Assembly: GCA_013373625.1 (NCBI GenBank)
Contig: JABXHM010000003.1
Span: 124,001-188,000 of the forward strand
Direction of reading: 5' to 3'
From: Alteromonadaceae bacterium
GTDB lineage: Bacteria > Pseudomonadota > Gammaproteobacteria > Enterobacterales > Alteromonadaceae
DNA: 64,000 bases
The notes beneath the pieces were generated by a model that was not told the origin of the DNA, made no database searches, and saw only the letters and a list, made by a program, of their open reading frames with translations. Positions 19,307 through 28,368 of this stretch are shown piece by piece (position 1 is the first letter of the stretch; every line of letters starts with the position of its first letter). A program made the translations under genes and the position numbers.

Positions 19307-20791
19307 TCATCCCGCTGGGTACAACGCGTGTTTGAAATAATGGCTCACAGTACTGCTTAGTTGCTTGCCGATATCCGCTGGCGCAGGGATTGCGGGGTGT
19401 GCCTGGGTTTTAATATGAAAACGCCCCATACCAGCTAAAATGCTATACCAGGATGGCCGAAGGTACACCAGTTGCTCGTCGATAGACTCCAGCGCCGTGT
19501 CAAAGCATGCTCCGGAATCCCATGCATTAAGCAACACGGCTAAATTATCTGGCACGGTAATATCATTTCGGCAAGCACGCCAGTACGCACTATCCTGACG
19601 GGTATTCAGGTAATAATGAGCCACAATATAATCACGGATACCATCAAACATGCGGTTCATTTCACGATTATAACGTTGCTTTACATTTGCCGTTGGCATT
19701 GGCGTTTCCAACTGTGGCGACAACTGATAAAGCGCATATTGCACAAGCATTAATGCGGTAGCTTCGAGGGGTTCAATAAAACCTTGTGACAAGCCAATGG
19801 CGACACAATTACCGCGCCAGTGCTCATCCAGTCGCCCCACTGTCATATTTAAATGCCTGGCCGGTATATCATCGCTTACCCCCAACCGCTGGCGCAATTC
19901 AATTTCGGCTTCATCCGCACTGCAAAACTGACTACTGTACACATAGCCGTTACCTATTCGGCTGGTTAACGGAATATTCCACATCCAGCCGTTCGACAAC
20001 GCTTCGGAGCGAGTGTGCGGCGCCAGAGGCTGATGACTGGTATGTGTGGTCGGTATTGCAATAGCACGATCATTAAGCAGCGAATCGCCGTAACTATGCA
20101 TAGTTTGTCCCAGAGATTGCTTAGCCAGCAGTCCGTTAAAACCGGAACAATCAATAAATAAATCTGCGCTTAAATTGGCGCTGCAATCCGTAACCAACTG
20201 CTCAATTTTATCGCTGTTGGCGTGCACTTCAATAACGTTTCCCTGCAGGTGCTCAACCCCTGACCCTACCGCGAATTCACGCAGACAGTTAGCGAGTCTG
20301 CCCGCATCAAAATGATAGGCATAGTCAATATCAAAGGGTAACGATGAAGAGACAGGCGATACGCACTGCCTGACCATTTCCGCTGCGGTAAAATAGTCTT
20401 CAGGTTTTACGGCGGCGTTTTGACCCGTGCACCTTAAATGCTCGCACTGGGAAAAAAAATGCTCGGCCGTGTCTAAATCAAGCGCGCTGAAGAAAGGGTG
20501 AAAGTATTCACTAAAGCGCTTACTGCTGGTCCAATGGCTGAAGGTAATACCCGTTTTATAGGTTGCATCACAGGCTGGCATCCAGTCTTTTTCCTGCCAG
20601 CCCAGGTCGGCAAAAAACTGTTTTAAAAATGGCGTTGACCCCTCCCCTACACCTACTGTGGATATCTGCGGTGACTCAATGAGCGTAATGCGGTACTGAC
20701 TTTGCCAATGTTTAGCAAGGTATGCTGCGCACATCCACCCAGCAGTACCACCACCAACGATAACCATTTTTTTGGGCTGAGCATTGTGCAT
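19307..20791 (-). CDS. flavin-dependent tryptophan halogenase family protein
   Basis: 494 residues. FAD-binding GGGTAGWMCAAYL at 13-25, GVGEGSTP at 47-54, the catalytic-type lysine at Lys79 (ATYKTG) matching Lys79 of PrnA/RebH, and the family W-x-W-x-I-P motif as WMWNIP. The region expected to hold the catalytic Glu and halide site reads IEPLEATAL where classical enzymes have LESTG, so the halide pocket may differ. It is 6 bases downstream of a LacI gene, opposite a TonB receptor of the GlcNAc cluster. Relatives are widespread next to sugar TonB receptors in Alteromonadales; their substrate is unknown, and free tryptophan is not assured. Confidence 0.88.
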   Translation of the reverse strand: MHNAQPKKMVIVGGGTAGWMCAAYLAKHWQSQYRITLIESPQISTVGVGEGSTPFLKQFFADLGWQEKDWMPACDATYKTGITFSHWTSSKRFSEYFHPFFSALDLDTAEHFFSQCEHLRCTGQNAAVKPEDYFTAAEMVRQCVSPVSSSLPFDIDYAYHFDAGRLANCLREFAVGSGVEHLQGNVIEVHANSDKIEQLVTDCSANLSADLFIDCSGFNGLLAKQSLGQTMHSYGDSLLNDRAIAIPTTHTSHQPLAPHTRSEALSNGWMWNIPLTSRIGNGYVYSSQFCSADEAEIELRQRLGVSDDIPARHLNMTVGRLDEHWRGNCVAIGLSQGFIEPLEATALMLVQYALYQLSPQLETPMPTANVKQRYNREMNRMFDGIRDYIVAHYYLNTRQDSAYWRACRNDITVPDNLAVLLNAWDSGACFDTALESIDEQLVYLRPSWYSILAGMGRFHIKTQAHPAIPAPADIGKQLSSTVSHYFKHALYPAG

Positions 20792-20797
20792 TTTAAA

Positions 20798-21823
20798 TTA
20801 CCGGCTGGTTGATTCGCGCACCACAAGTTCAGGCACAAAAACGTGCGACGCAGCAACTTGCTTGTCGCCGCCCCGTCGCCTGCTCTGCAACGACTGTATT
20901 AGCGACGATGTAGCCTGCTGAGCAATCTGCGCAGTAGGCTGTGACGCCGTCGTTAAAGGCGGAAAGGTTTGGCGTGAAAAAGGACTGTTCTCGAAGCCGG
21001 CAATGGCCAGTTGGCTGGGCACATCGATGCCTTCCATACGGGCGCCAAATAACGCACCAGCGGCGATTTCATCGTTACAGGCAAAAACTGCCGTGGGCTT
21101 ATCTGACCGGGCAAGAAGCTCCTTTATACATTCGACACCCGTACCAAAGGAATAAGTCCCCTGCAACATATACTCAGGATGGACGTCAATGCCGTAAGTT
21201 TCCAGCGCACTTAAATAGCCACGCTGACGTTCTGTTGTTGAGTTATGCTGCTGTTCACCTGCAATAAATGCGATGTCCCGATGGCCTTGCCTGATAAGGT
21301 GTTCTGTAATTTCAAAAGCCGCTCTAAAGTCGTTGACCAGAACACAAGGGTGCTTAGTACCAGCGGCTTGCTCGCCCGAAAGGACCCGCACATACATGAT
21401 GCCTTTGTCATCCAGTGCGCCGAGTATATCCGGCATTTCTGAGAGTGGCGGAGACAAAATAAGCCCGGCTAACCTGGCACTTTGAACCATGCCCAATAAT
21501 TCATCAATGATGCTCTGGCTGCTGGCATCACAGGGGTGAATTAGCAACTCATAGCCACCTGCGCGACACTCGTCCAGAATACCGTTTTGCATTGCCAGTA
21601 TGTAATAGGCATTTGGGTTGTCATATACATACCCTAAAACGTAATTGTCGCGACCGGCTAAATCACGGGCGGCTTTGTTTGGCTTGTAATTAAGCGCTTC
21701 AATCGCATGTTGCACTTTGACAAGCGTGTCAGCCTTTACCGTTCCCTCGTTATTAATAACACGAGAGACGGTTTTAATAGATACACCGGCATACTCAGCA
21801 ACACTTTTTATTGTGGCAGACAT
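20798..21823 (-). CDS. nagR: LacI-family regulator of the GlcNAc/chitin regulon (NagR-like)
   Basis: 341 residues. N-terminal HTH IKSVAEYAGVSIKTVSRVIN and hinge YKPNKAARDLAG, then an effector domain ending in IAGFENSPFSRQTFPPLTT. It is divergent from the GlcNAc-cluster TonB receptor; the intervening region holds palindromes of the ATGACAACGTTGTCAT type, which match in style the NagR sites known from Alteromonadales. It forms an operon with the halogenase gene. Assignment as NagR rests on context and motif; the effector would be GlcNAc or a phosphorylated derivative (inference). Confidence 0.82.
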   Translation of the reverse strand: MSATIKSVAEYAGVSIKTVSRVINNEGTVKADTLVKVQHAIEALNYKPNKAARDLAGRDNYVLGYVYDNPNAYYILAMQNGILDECRAGGYELLIHPCDASSQSIIDELLGMVQSARLAGLILSPPLSEMPDILGALDDKGIMYVRVLSGEQAAGTKHPCVLVNDFRAAFEITEHLIRQGHRDIAFIAGEQQHNSTTERQRGYLSALETYGIDVHPEYMLQGTYSFGTGVECIKELLARSDKPTAVFACNDEIAAGALFGARMEGIDVPSQLAIAGFENSPFSRQTFPPLTTASQPTAQIAQQATSSLIQSLQSRRRGGDKQVAASHVFVPELVVRESTSR

Positions 21824-21909
21824 AACGCCCCCAGATTATTTTTTAATCGGTTTTTTAGCGAACATTTTCAATAACTTACAAAACAAAAATGACTATCGTT
21901 AAAAATTTG

Positions 21910-21921
21910 CGTTTGCAAACG
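21910..21921. promoter_or_regulatory. palindrome CGTTTGCAAACG in the nagR/TonB-receptor control region
   Basis: Perfect 12-base palindrome 87 bases upstream of the LacI start. It has the central-GC architecture of LacI-family operators but differs in sequence from the two ATGACA-type sites nearby. It may serve autoregulation or bind a second regulator. Confidence 0.45.
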
Positions 21922-21949
21922 TTAATTTCTTGTTGTAGGTTAACATTCA

Positions 21950-21965
21950 ATGACAGCGTTGTCAT
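21950..21965. promoter_or_regulatory. NagR-type operator, distal copy
   Basis: ATGACAGCGTTGTCAT: inverted repeat with arms ATGACA/TGTCAT around GCGT, one central mismatch from the proximal copy. It is about 92 bases upstream of the TonB-receptor start. Confidence 0.65.
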
Positions 21966-22012
21966 CATCTTTGTAAAGTTGAGTATACGTAGCTGTCATT
22001 TTATTTAAAGTA

Positions 22013-22032
22013 AAATGACAACGTTGTCATTT
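22013..22032. promoter_or_regulatory. NagR-type operator, promoter-proximal copy
   Basis: AAATGACAACGTTGTCATTT is a perfect 20-base palindrome 25 bases before the TonB-receptor start, just ahead of the ribosome-binding site AAGGA. Repressor bound here would block transcription of the receptor. Its centre is 65 bases from that of the distal copy. Confidence 0.75.
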
Positions 22033-22057
22033 CATGATGAGAACAAGGACTTGAGTG

Positions 22058-24787
22058 ATGCAAAAACACAGAATAACTAAATTAGCACGCGGGCTTCGTT
22101 TAGCCCTAACCGTTGGAGCTGTAGTGGCTTCAGCCACTCCTTATGCGACAGCCCAAGAGAGTGATGACTCTACAGAAGTAATTGAAATCAGAGGCATTCG
22201 TGCCAGCCAGGCAGCTAACATTAACACCAAACGCTTTTCAGACAGCGTAGTCGATGCCATTACCGCAGAAGACATTGGTAAGTTCCCCGACAAAAACGTC
22301 GCCGAATCATTATCACGTATCCCGGGTGTCACTATCGACCGGGACTTTGGTGAAGGGCAAGGCGTTACCATTCGTGGTGTTACACCAGATCAAAACCTGA
22401 CATTAGTAAATGGCCAGGCAGTAGGTACGGCGCAGTGGTTTGTATTATCTGACGCCACCCGTAACTTTAACTTTGAAATTCTGGCCTCGGAAATGGTGGC
22501 AGGTCTCGAAGTGTATAAATCTTCTCAGGCTGATCTGGACGAAGGCGCTTTAGGTGGTACGGTTATCCTTCGTACCCGTAAGCCGCTTGAGCTCGATTCG
22601 GGTACTGCACGTATGTCGGTAGAAGCGCAGTACAACGATATTGCCGAAGAAACTGATCCGTCAGTGTCTGGCCTGTACAGCTGGAAAAACGATGACAGCA
22701 CCTTTGGTGTGTTAGTGTCTGCCAGCTTCCAGCAGCGCACAGTCAACCGCGAAACTAATGAAGACTTTGGTTGGTTTGGCCCAAGCGTAGGGCGCATCGA
22801 AGCATCGCTGGAACCACCACAGGGCGCCAGCGAAAAAGGCGCGATTCCATGGGGCATGGGTTCGGCACTGTTTAAGCAGGACCGTAAACGTAAAGGTATC
22901 GACATCACCACTCAGTGGTTACCCACTGACAACCTCGACCTGTCATTACACTACTTGTCATCTACCCTGGAAGCTGACAACGTTAACTCAAACCTGATTG
23001 GTATTCCGTTTCGCGGTGTCGCCTTTTTAGGTACCGATACTAACCCCGGAACAGTCAGCAACGGTATTGTCGAATCGCTCGATGTGACCGGCGTACCGCA
23101 ACGCCCTGCCTGGGCACGTCACATGGCTTACGATAATATCTTCCGTGACGGCTCTGAAATGTCAACTGAAATTCTCGACCTTGAAGGTACTTACACACTG
23201 GATGCCGGTGAGCTTCACTTCCAGCTGGGTACCACCACTGGTGAAGGGACCAACAACGACTTCTTTACTGAATTTTGGGTAGCCGCTGATGATGAACGAG
23301 CAGGCTTCGATTTTTATAACCCGGGTGGCACCAACCCGTATATCGACTTCCTGGCCGGCAGCCCGTGGTTGGCTAACCCGGGTGACGAAATGTCACTGGG
23401 CGGCATCTTCGATCAGCAAAACCTGACTGAGGATAAAGAAAACTACCTGCAGCTTGATTATTCTCATTTCGTAACCTGGGGTGCCATTACCGAAATCAAG
23501 TCTGGCGTAAAAGTGCGTGACCGTAGCTTTTCACAATATCGCTACCGAACGGATCTGGTTAACCTGGCGCCGGTTGGCGAAGGAAGTCTTGGCCCGGCCA
23601 GTGACTTCTGGTCAGGCGACATGGTAAATGTCAGCCATTCACAAACCAACGGGGTTGCTGCCAGTTACTTCATGCCAGATAAGGATCTGATGAGAACTGC
23701 GCTGTATAATGTTGCCGAGTGTAACGACAGCAATTCAGACGGTTTATGCCGCACCAGCGATGTTTTCCTTGCGGAGTCATCATTTGACATCGAAGAAAAC
23801 ATTACCGCACTTTACACCATGGCGAAATTTTCGACCGATGATCTGCGTGGTAATATTGGCTTGCGCTACGTGCAAACCGACTCTACCTCTAATGGTTTTA
23901 ACTTAAACACCGGTGAGGCAGTGGCCTACGACGGTGATTACAATGAATGGCTCCCAAGCGCCAACATTGCCTACAACCTTGCAGATGATGTCGTCATGCG
24001 TTTTGCCGCTGCACGTGTAATTACCCGACCTGCACCGTTCCAGCTGGCACCAGCCGTTAACCTGACGCCGGAAACCAGTTCAGGTACAGCGGGTAACCCG
24101 GGGCTTAACCCACTCACAGCCAACCAGTTTGAAATTGGTGCGGAATGGTATTTTGATAGCGCATCCATGGCCTCATTAACGTTCTTTAAAAAGGACATCA
24201 GCGACTTTATTTTTACCAAAACAGTCGCTAAAGAAATCAACGGCCAGCAAATCAACCAACTGAGCACCCCGGAAAATGGCGGTAAAACGGCCATTGAAGG
24301 TTTTGAGTTCCAGGTTCAGCACGCCTTTGAAAATGGCTTTGGTGGATACTTTAACTATACCTATACAGACGTAGCTGATGCCGAGATAGACGAAGCAGCA
24401 CCAGTGCTTGATGACGCCGGCAACATCGTTGGTGCCACGCTGACAAGCCGTATTGTGAGCTTCCCGAACACCTCGAAAAACTCGTTTAATATCGGTGTAT
24501 ACTATGAAGCAGATGTATACAGTGCGCGGCTAAACTATAACTACCGCTCTGAATACTTCATTGCCCAAACCGAAATTGGTTCGCAGTATCGTGATGAGCA
24601 AGCGCAACTGGATGCCCAGTTTAGCTGGCAGTTTAATGACAACGTGACGTTCAAAGCCGAAGCATTAAACCTGACCGATGAGTTTTGGGAAAACTACTAC
24701 TTGCGCGACAGCGATGGCGCTCGTCTTGGTGGAACCCAGAGTGCTAACGGACGACGCTTATTTGTCGGCGCCAGTATGAGCTTCTAA
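22058..24787 (+). CDS. TonB-dependent receptor, probably for chitooligosaccharides/GlcNAc
   Basis: 909 residues from the ATG preceded by AAGGA at 8 bases; an in-frame GTG lies one codon upstream. Signal peptide about 1-33 (ending ATPYATA), a TonB-box-like EVIEIRG near 40, plug domain with GKFPDKNVAESLSRIPGVTI, then a 22-strand-type barrel ending in RRLFVGASMSF with terminal Phe. The plug is the proteobacterial carbohydrate-receptor type. Control by the NagR-type operators and the downstream hexosaminidase/nag genes indicate chitin-derived sugars as cargo. A terminator follows, so it may be mostly monocistronic. Confidence 0.9.
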   Translation: MQKHRITKLARGLRLALTVGAVVASATPYATAQESDDSTEVIEIRGIRASQAANINTKRFSDSVVDAITAEDIGKFPDKNVAESLSRIPGVTIDRDFGEGQGVTIRGVTPDQNLTLVNGQAVGTAQWFVLSDATRNFNFEILASEMVAGLEVYKSSQADLDEGALGGTVILRTRKPLELDSGTARMSVEAQYNDIAEETDPSVSGLYSWKNDDSTFGVLVSASFQQRTVNRETNEDFGWFGPSVGRIEASLEPPQGASEKGAIPWGMGSALFKQDRKRKGIDITTQWLPTDNLDLSLHYLSSTLEADNVNSNLIGIPFRGVAFLGTDTNPGTVSNGIVESLDVTGVPQRPAWARHMAYDNIFRDGSEMSTEILDLEGTYTLDAGELHFQLGTTTGEGTNNDFFTEFWVAADDERAGFDFYNPGGTNPYIDFLAGSPWLANPGDEMSLGGIFDQQNLTEDKENYLQLDYSHFVTWGAITEIKSGVKVRDRSFSQYRYRTDLVNLAPVGEGSLGPASDFWSGDMVNVSHSQTNGVAASYFMPDKDLMRTALYNVAECNDSNSDGLCRTSDVFLAESSFDIEENITALYTMAKFSTDDLRGNIGLRYVQTDSTSNGFNLNTGEAVAYDGDYNEWLPSANIAYNLADDVVMRFAAARVITRPAPFQLAPAVNLTPETSSGTAGNPGLNPLTANQFEIGAEWYFDSASMASLTFFKKDISDFIFTKTVAKEINGQQINQLSTPENGGKTAIEGFEFQVQHAFENGFGGYFNYTYTDVADAEIDEAAPVLDDAGNIVGATLTSRIVSFPNTSKNSFNIGVYYEADVYSARLNYNYRSEYFIAQTEIGSQYRDEQAQLDAQFSWQFNDNVTFKAEALNLTDEFWENYYLRDSDGARLGGTQSANGRRLFVGASMSF

Positions 24788-24796
24788 GATGATAAC

Positions 24797-24820
24797 GGCT
24801 GACAACGTAAGTTGTCGGCC
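24797..24820 (+). terminator. hairpin just after the TonB-receptor gene
   Basis: Ten-pair stem GGCTGACAAC / GTTGTCGGCC with a GTAA loop, 9 bases after the stop, with only a weak T-rich tail. The arms contain the operator half-sites GACAAC/GTTGTC separated by 4 bases. It could stabilise the receptor mRNA 3' end or pause polymerase. Confidence 0.5.
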
Positions 24821-24853
24821 TTCACTTAATTGTTTACTTTCGCAATACCCACA

Positions 24854-24891
24854 GGCGGTTGAGCCAAACAGTTGCTCTACCGCCTTTATTT
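24854..24891 (+). terminator. intrinsic terminator between TonB receptor and hexosaminidase
   Basis: Stem GGCGGTTGAGC / GCTCTACCGCC (24854-24884) followed by TTTATTT. It ends about 20 bases before the hexosaminidase start, so it either separates the units or attenuates read-through. Confidence 0.7.
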
Positions 24892-24911
24892 AAACGTTGG
24901 CAGTACCCATC

Positions 24912-27383
24912 ATGAAAATTTTTTTGGCATGGCTTGTAAGCATCATCAGCTTGAGCGCGAACGCGGTGACGCAGCACGAATTAAACCAACTGGGCAGAAC
25001 GCTGGATGTCGAGTATCAGGTCATTGATAATCTCGAGCAAGCAGGATGTGCAGCAGCTGGTATCGATGGTCACTGTTTTCACGCACAACTGATCCTGACG
25101 ACAACGTCTGAGCCGATCCCTGCAGAAACAATGCTTTACTTTAGCCAAATGATTCCCATTGTTGAAGCCAGCAACCCAAATATAGAGTTTAAACATCTCA
25201 ATGGGGATAATCACCGTATTCGCTTTATCCGCGATATTCCGGCCCAGACCACATTGAAAATTGATTTCAGAACACCGGCCTGGCATGCCTCCCGGTCTGA
25301 TATTATGCCTAACTATTATCTGGTAGCCGCAGCACTTGAGCCGGTGGTTATCGACAGCACTGTGCAGCAAGTAGAGCCTGGCAGTGGCCTGTTAGTTAAT
25401 TCGCACAGCGGCTCGTGGTCCACGCCCAGTCAGTATCAACGCAATAAAAATGATCTGCTGCCCCTTGAAGACAGCGAGGCTTTGTATAATGAAATGCCCG
25501 AAACCTGGCCGTCGGCGCCCACGACTCGTGTTCTTCCCCAGGTTAAACAGCGTCAGGATGAGTTTGGGCAACGTATTATTGCTGGTATTGATATCACGGC
25601 AAACAACACTAATCTGCAAGCATGGCAACCGCTGATAGAGCAGTTCGGCCTGGCCGTGGGCAAACAATATGAGCCCGTGCAAATCAACATTGTACCCGCG
25701 CAACTCACGAATCCTGAGCAATATGAATTGCGTGTTAAATCCGACTCGATAACCATTAACGCTGGCTCAGAAACAGCCGCAGGTTACGGTTTACTTACGC
25801 TGGCGCAACTGGTGAACCCACAAACTCAACAAGCGCCGCTAACCGTTATTGCCGATGCACCACGGTTTTCTTTCCGCGGCGTTCATTTTGATATCGCCCG
25901 CAGTTTCACCGGTCAACAGACCATTTTCATGCTGCTCGAACAAATGGCGGTATTGAAATTAAATAAACTGCATCTGCATGTCAGTGACGACGAAGGGTGG
26001 CGATTAGAAATCCCCGGTTTGCCTGAGTTAACCGAAGTAGGGGCGTATCGCTGCCATGACGAAACTGAGCGTCGCTGCCTGATGCCACAACTTGGTTCTG
26101 GTCCGCATCGTGACAGTCAGGTCAACGGCTATCTGACCGTGGCGCAATATCAGTCTTTACTGCGTCGCGCCAATGAACTGGGCATCGAAGTGATTCCCTC
26201 TTTTGATATGCCAGGCCACGCCCGCGCCGCGATCAAGGCGATGGAAGCGCGATATCACCGTCTGATGGCGGCAGGTAAAAGCGAACAGGCCAGACTTTAT
26301 CTGCTGACAGAATTTGATGATGCATCACAGTATTCATCAATTCAGCACTACAATGACAATACCTTAAACCCTTGTCTGAGCAGCACCTATCGATTTATCG
26401 ATAAACTGCTGGCTGAGCTGGTTAACATTCATAAAGACGCGGGTGTACCACTAAAAACGTATCACCTTGGCGCCGATGAAACCGCCGGTGCCTGGCAGCA
26501 ATCTCCAGCCTGTCAGCAAAGCGGCGTTGCCAATCAGGATATTGCCAAAACCTTCATTAAGGAGGTCATTGAGGCAGGTAATTCACGCGGTCTGGTCATG
26601 GCCGGCTGGAGTGATGGAATGGGCGAGGCATTACCGCTGGTCAGCAATGCCGATGTCTATGTCAACGTTTGGGAAACACTGGCAGCAGGGGCGCGCGAAA
26701 CGGTTGAACATATGGCAGCCAATCAAACACCAGTCGTGTTATCACTACCCGACGTGCTGTATTTTGATTTTCCTTATCGCAATCATCCCCTTGAACCGGG
26801 TTACTACTGGGGGAATAAGTCGGTCCCGATGAGCAAAGTATTTGAATTTATGCCACGCCACCTCGGTCATATGTCGACCCTGTGGACTGATCGCATGGGC
26901 AAGCCTTACAACGATGATAATACTGCCCCGGCAACCGATGTGTATGGTATGCAGGTCCAGCTTTGGACCGAAGTTACCCGCACCTCTGACAGTGTTGAAT
27001 ATATGTTGTTCCCACGACTGCTCGCCTTTGCTGAGCGGGCCTGGCATGCAGCAACATGGGAAGGCAATACCGCGGCGCCTGCCGCGAAGCAGGCACTTAA
27101 CGAAGATTATGTAGCCTTTGCCGAAGTAGTGGCGAAACGCCATTACCCTCGATTGGTCAAGGCAGGCATAAATGTGCGGGTGCCGCCACCGGGTACTCAT
27201 GTCACGCAACAAGGCGACTTACACCTGCGTAGTGGCTTACCCAACCTTAAGCTGGAGTACAGTCTCGATGGAATTAGCTGGCAAACGTTCAACCAGCCTA
27301 TTCCCGTTCAACAGGCCAGATATGCCCGGGCGCGGCTGGTAAACAGCCATCAAACGAGTCGTATTATCAGGATAAACCAGTAA
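24912..27383 (+). CDS. beta-N-acetylhexosaminidase (GH20, chitobiase-type)
   Basis: 823 residues from the ATG opening the signal peptide KIFLAWLVSIISLSANA; a TTG five codons upstream is less likely. Domain order: CHB_HEX-type N-terminal carbohydrate-binding domain (about 20-165), GH20b domain (about 190-315), GH20 TIM barrel (about 320-715) and C-terminal CHB_HEX_C-like domain. The catalytic Asp522-Glu523 pair is in HLGADETAG; FRGVHFDIARSF and HLHVSDDEGWR are also GH20 hallmarks. It should cleave chitobiose and chitooligosaccharides to GlcNAc in the periplasm or at the cell surface. No good ribosome-binding site is visible. Confidence 0.95.
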   Translation: MKIFLAWLVSIISLSANAVTQHELNQLGRTLDVEYQVIDNLEQAGCAAAGIDGHCFHAQLILTTTSEPIPAETMLYFSQMIPIVEASNPNIEFKHLNGDNHRIRFIRDIPAQTTLKIDFRTPAWHASRSDIMPNYYLVAAALEPVVIDSTVQQVEPGSGLLVNSHSGSWSTPSQYQRNKNDLLPLEDSEALYNEMPETWPSAPTTRVLPQVKQRQDEFGQRIIAGIDITANNTNLQAWQPLIEQFGLAVGKQYEPVQINIVPAQLTNPEQYELRVKSDSITINAGSETAAGYGLLTLAQLVNPQTQQAPLTVIADAPRFSFRGVHFDIARSFTGQQTIFMLLEQMAVLKLNKLHLHVSDDEGWRLEIPGLPELTEVGAYRCHDETERRCLMPQLGSGPHRDSQVNGYLTVAQYQSLLRRANELGIEVIPSFDMPGHARAAIKAMEARYHRLMAAGKSEQARLYLLTEFDDASQYSSIQHYNDNTLNPCLSSTYRFIDKLLAELVNIHKDAGVPLKTYHLGADETAGAWQQSPACQQSGVANQDIAKTFIKEVIEAGNSRGLVMAGWSDGMGEALPLVSNADVYVNVWETLAAGARETVEHMAANQTPVVLSLPDVLYFDFPYRNHPLEPGYYWGNKSVPMSKVFEFMPRHLGHMSTLWTDRMGKPYNDDNTAPATDVYGMQVQLWTEVTRTSDSVEYMLFPRLLAFAERAWHAATWEGNTAAPAAKQALNEDYVAFAEVVAKRHYPRLVKAGINVRVPPPGTHVTQQGDLHLRSGLPNLKLEYSLDGISWQTFNQPIPVQQARYARARLVNSHQTSRIIRINQ

Positions 27384-27483
27384 TGTCGGAATGGTGACAA
27401 ACTGTTAAACCAGGCTATTACTAAAAATTAATTAATGTTTGGTTGTAAGAGCGTTCAGCCATGCAATTTGAGTAACTATTATA

Positions 27484-28368
27484 ATGAGTAAAGAAACATA
27501 CTTCATCGGTATTGATGGCGGGGGAAGCCGTTGCAGGGTTCGCCTCGAAGACCAGGACGGTAACCTACTGGCCACAGCTCAAAGCGGGCCGGCAAACATT
27601 ATGCGTAATGCAGATGTTGCCGAAGCGTCCATTTTTGATGCGGTAAATCAAGCGATCGAGGCCACAGGGCAAGCGATTGCTCCTGAACAAATAGTGCTTT
27701 GTGCAGGACTCGCCGGTGCAAATATCAACTCTGCCCAACAGGCGTTTGTCAGTCGCGACTGGCCTTTTAAAGCCGTTTATGTCGTCAGCGACCTGCATGC
27801 CGCTTGCGCCGGTGCTCATGCTGGTAAAGAAGGTGCAGTTATCGTCTGCGGCACCGGGTCGTCGGCGACACAGTACATCAATGGTAAGTTTACCGATTTC
27901 GGCGGCCACGGCTTTCCTATCGGCGACAAAGCCAGCGGTGCCTGGCTTGGTCTGCAAGCAGTCAAATATGCACTGCTGGGCTACGACAACCTGGCCCCCA
28001 AAGATGCCCTGTTTGAAGCTGTGTCAGCGCATTTTAACGCTACACATTCGCAGCATATTGTGCAGGCTTGCGCAGACTTCAATTCCAATGATTATGCCGC
28101 CATCGTGCCAGCGCTGTTGCCGCTGTATAAAAGTAAAAATGCCATCGTTGTCGATTTATTTAATGACGGCCATCAATACCTACAAGCACTGGCAGATTCA
28201 GCACTCTGCCACCAGGATATGAACTTATGCCTGATTGGCGGCCTGACAGAACTCTATGCGCCGCTGCTAAGTCGGGCCGTACAGGCACGAATTAAACCCT
28301 GTGCACTCATCCCAGAACAAGGCGCTATCTTACTCGCCAAGCAAGCTATTAAAGCAGGAGAAATGTAA
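27484..28368 (+). CDS. nagK: N-acetylglucosamine kinase (BadF/BadG ATPase family)
   Basis: 294 residues. ASKHA-fold kinase with phosphate-1 motif FIGIDGGGSRCRVRL and phosphate-2 region VIVCGTGSSATQY. In Alteromonadales this type phosphorylates cytoplasmic GlcNAc to GlcNAc-6-phosphate, replacing PTS uptake. It is the first gene of a tight four-gene operon: its TAA overlaps the ATG of the deaminase gene by one base. Only 100 bases separate it from the hexosaminidase gene, without a clear terminator. Confidence 0.9.
   Translation: MSKETYFIGIDGGGSRCRVRLEDQDGNLLATAQSGPANIMRNADVAEASIFDAVNQAIEATGQAIAPEQIVLCAGLAGANINSAQQAFVSRDWPFKAVYVVSDLHAACAGAHAGKEGAVIVCGTGSSATQYINGKFTDFGGHGFPIGDKASGAWLGLQAVKYALLGYDNLAPKDALFEAVSAHFNATHSQHIVQACADFNSNDYAAIVPALLPLYKSKNAIVVDLFNDGHQYLQALADSALCHQDMNLCLIGGLTELYAPLLSRAVQARIKPCALIPEQGAILLAKQAIKAGEM

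Noticed and set aside
26745-27212. 155-codon minus-strand ORF within the hexosaminidase gene
   Set aside because: Antisense to the GH20 catalytic domain; composition and lack of motifs mark it as a shadow.
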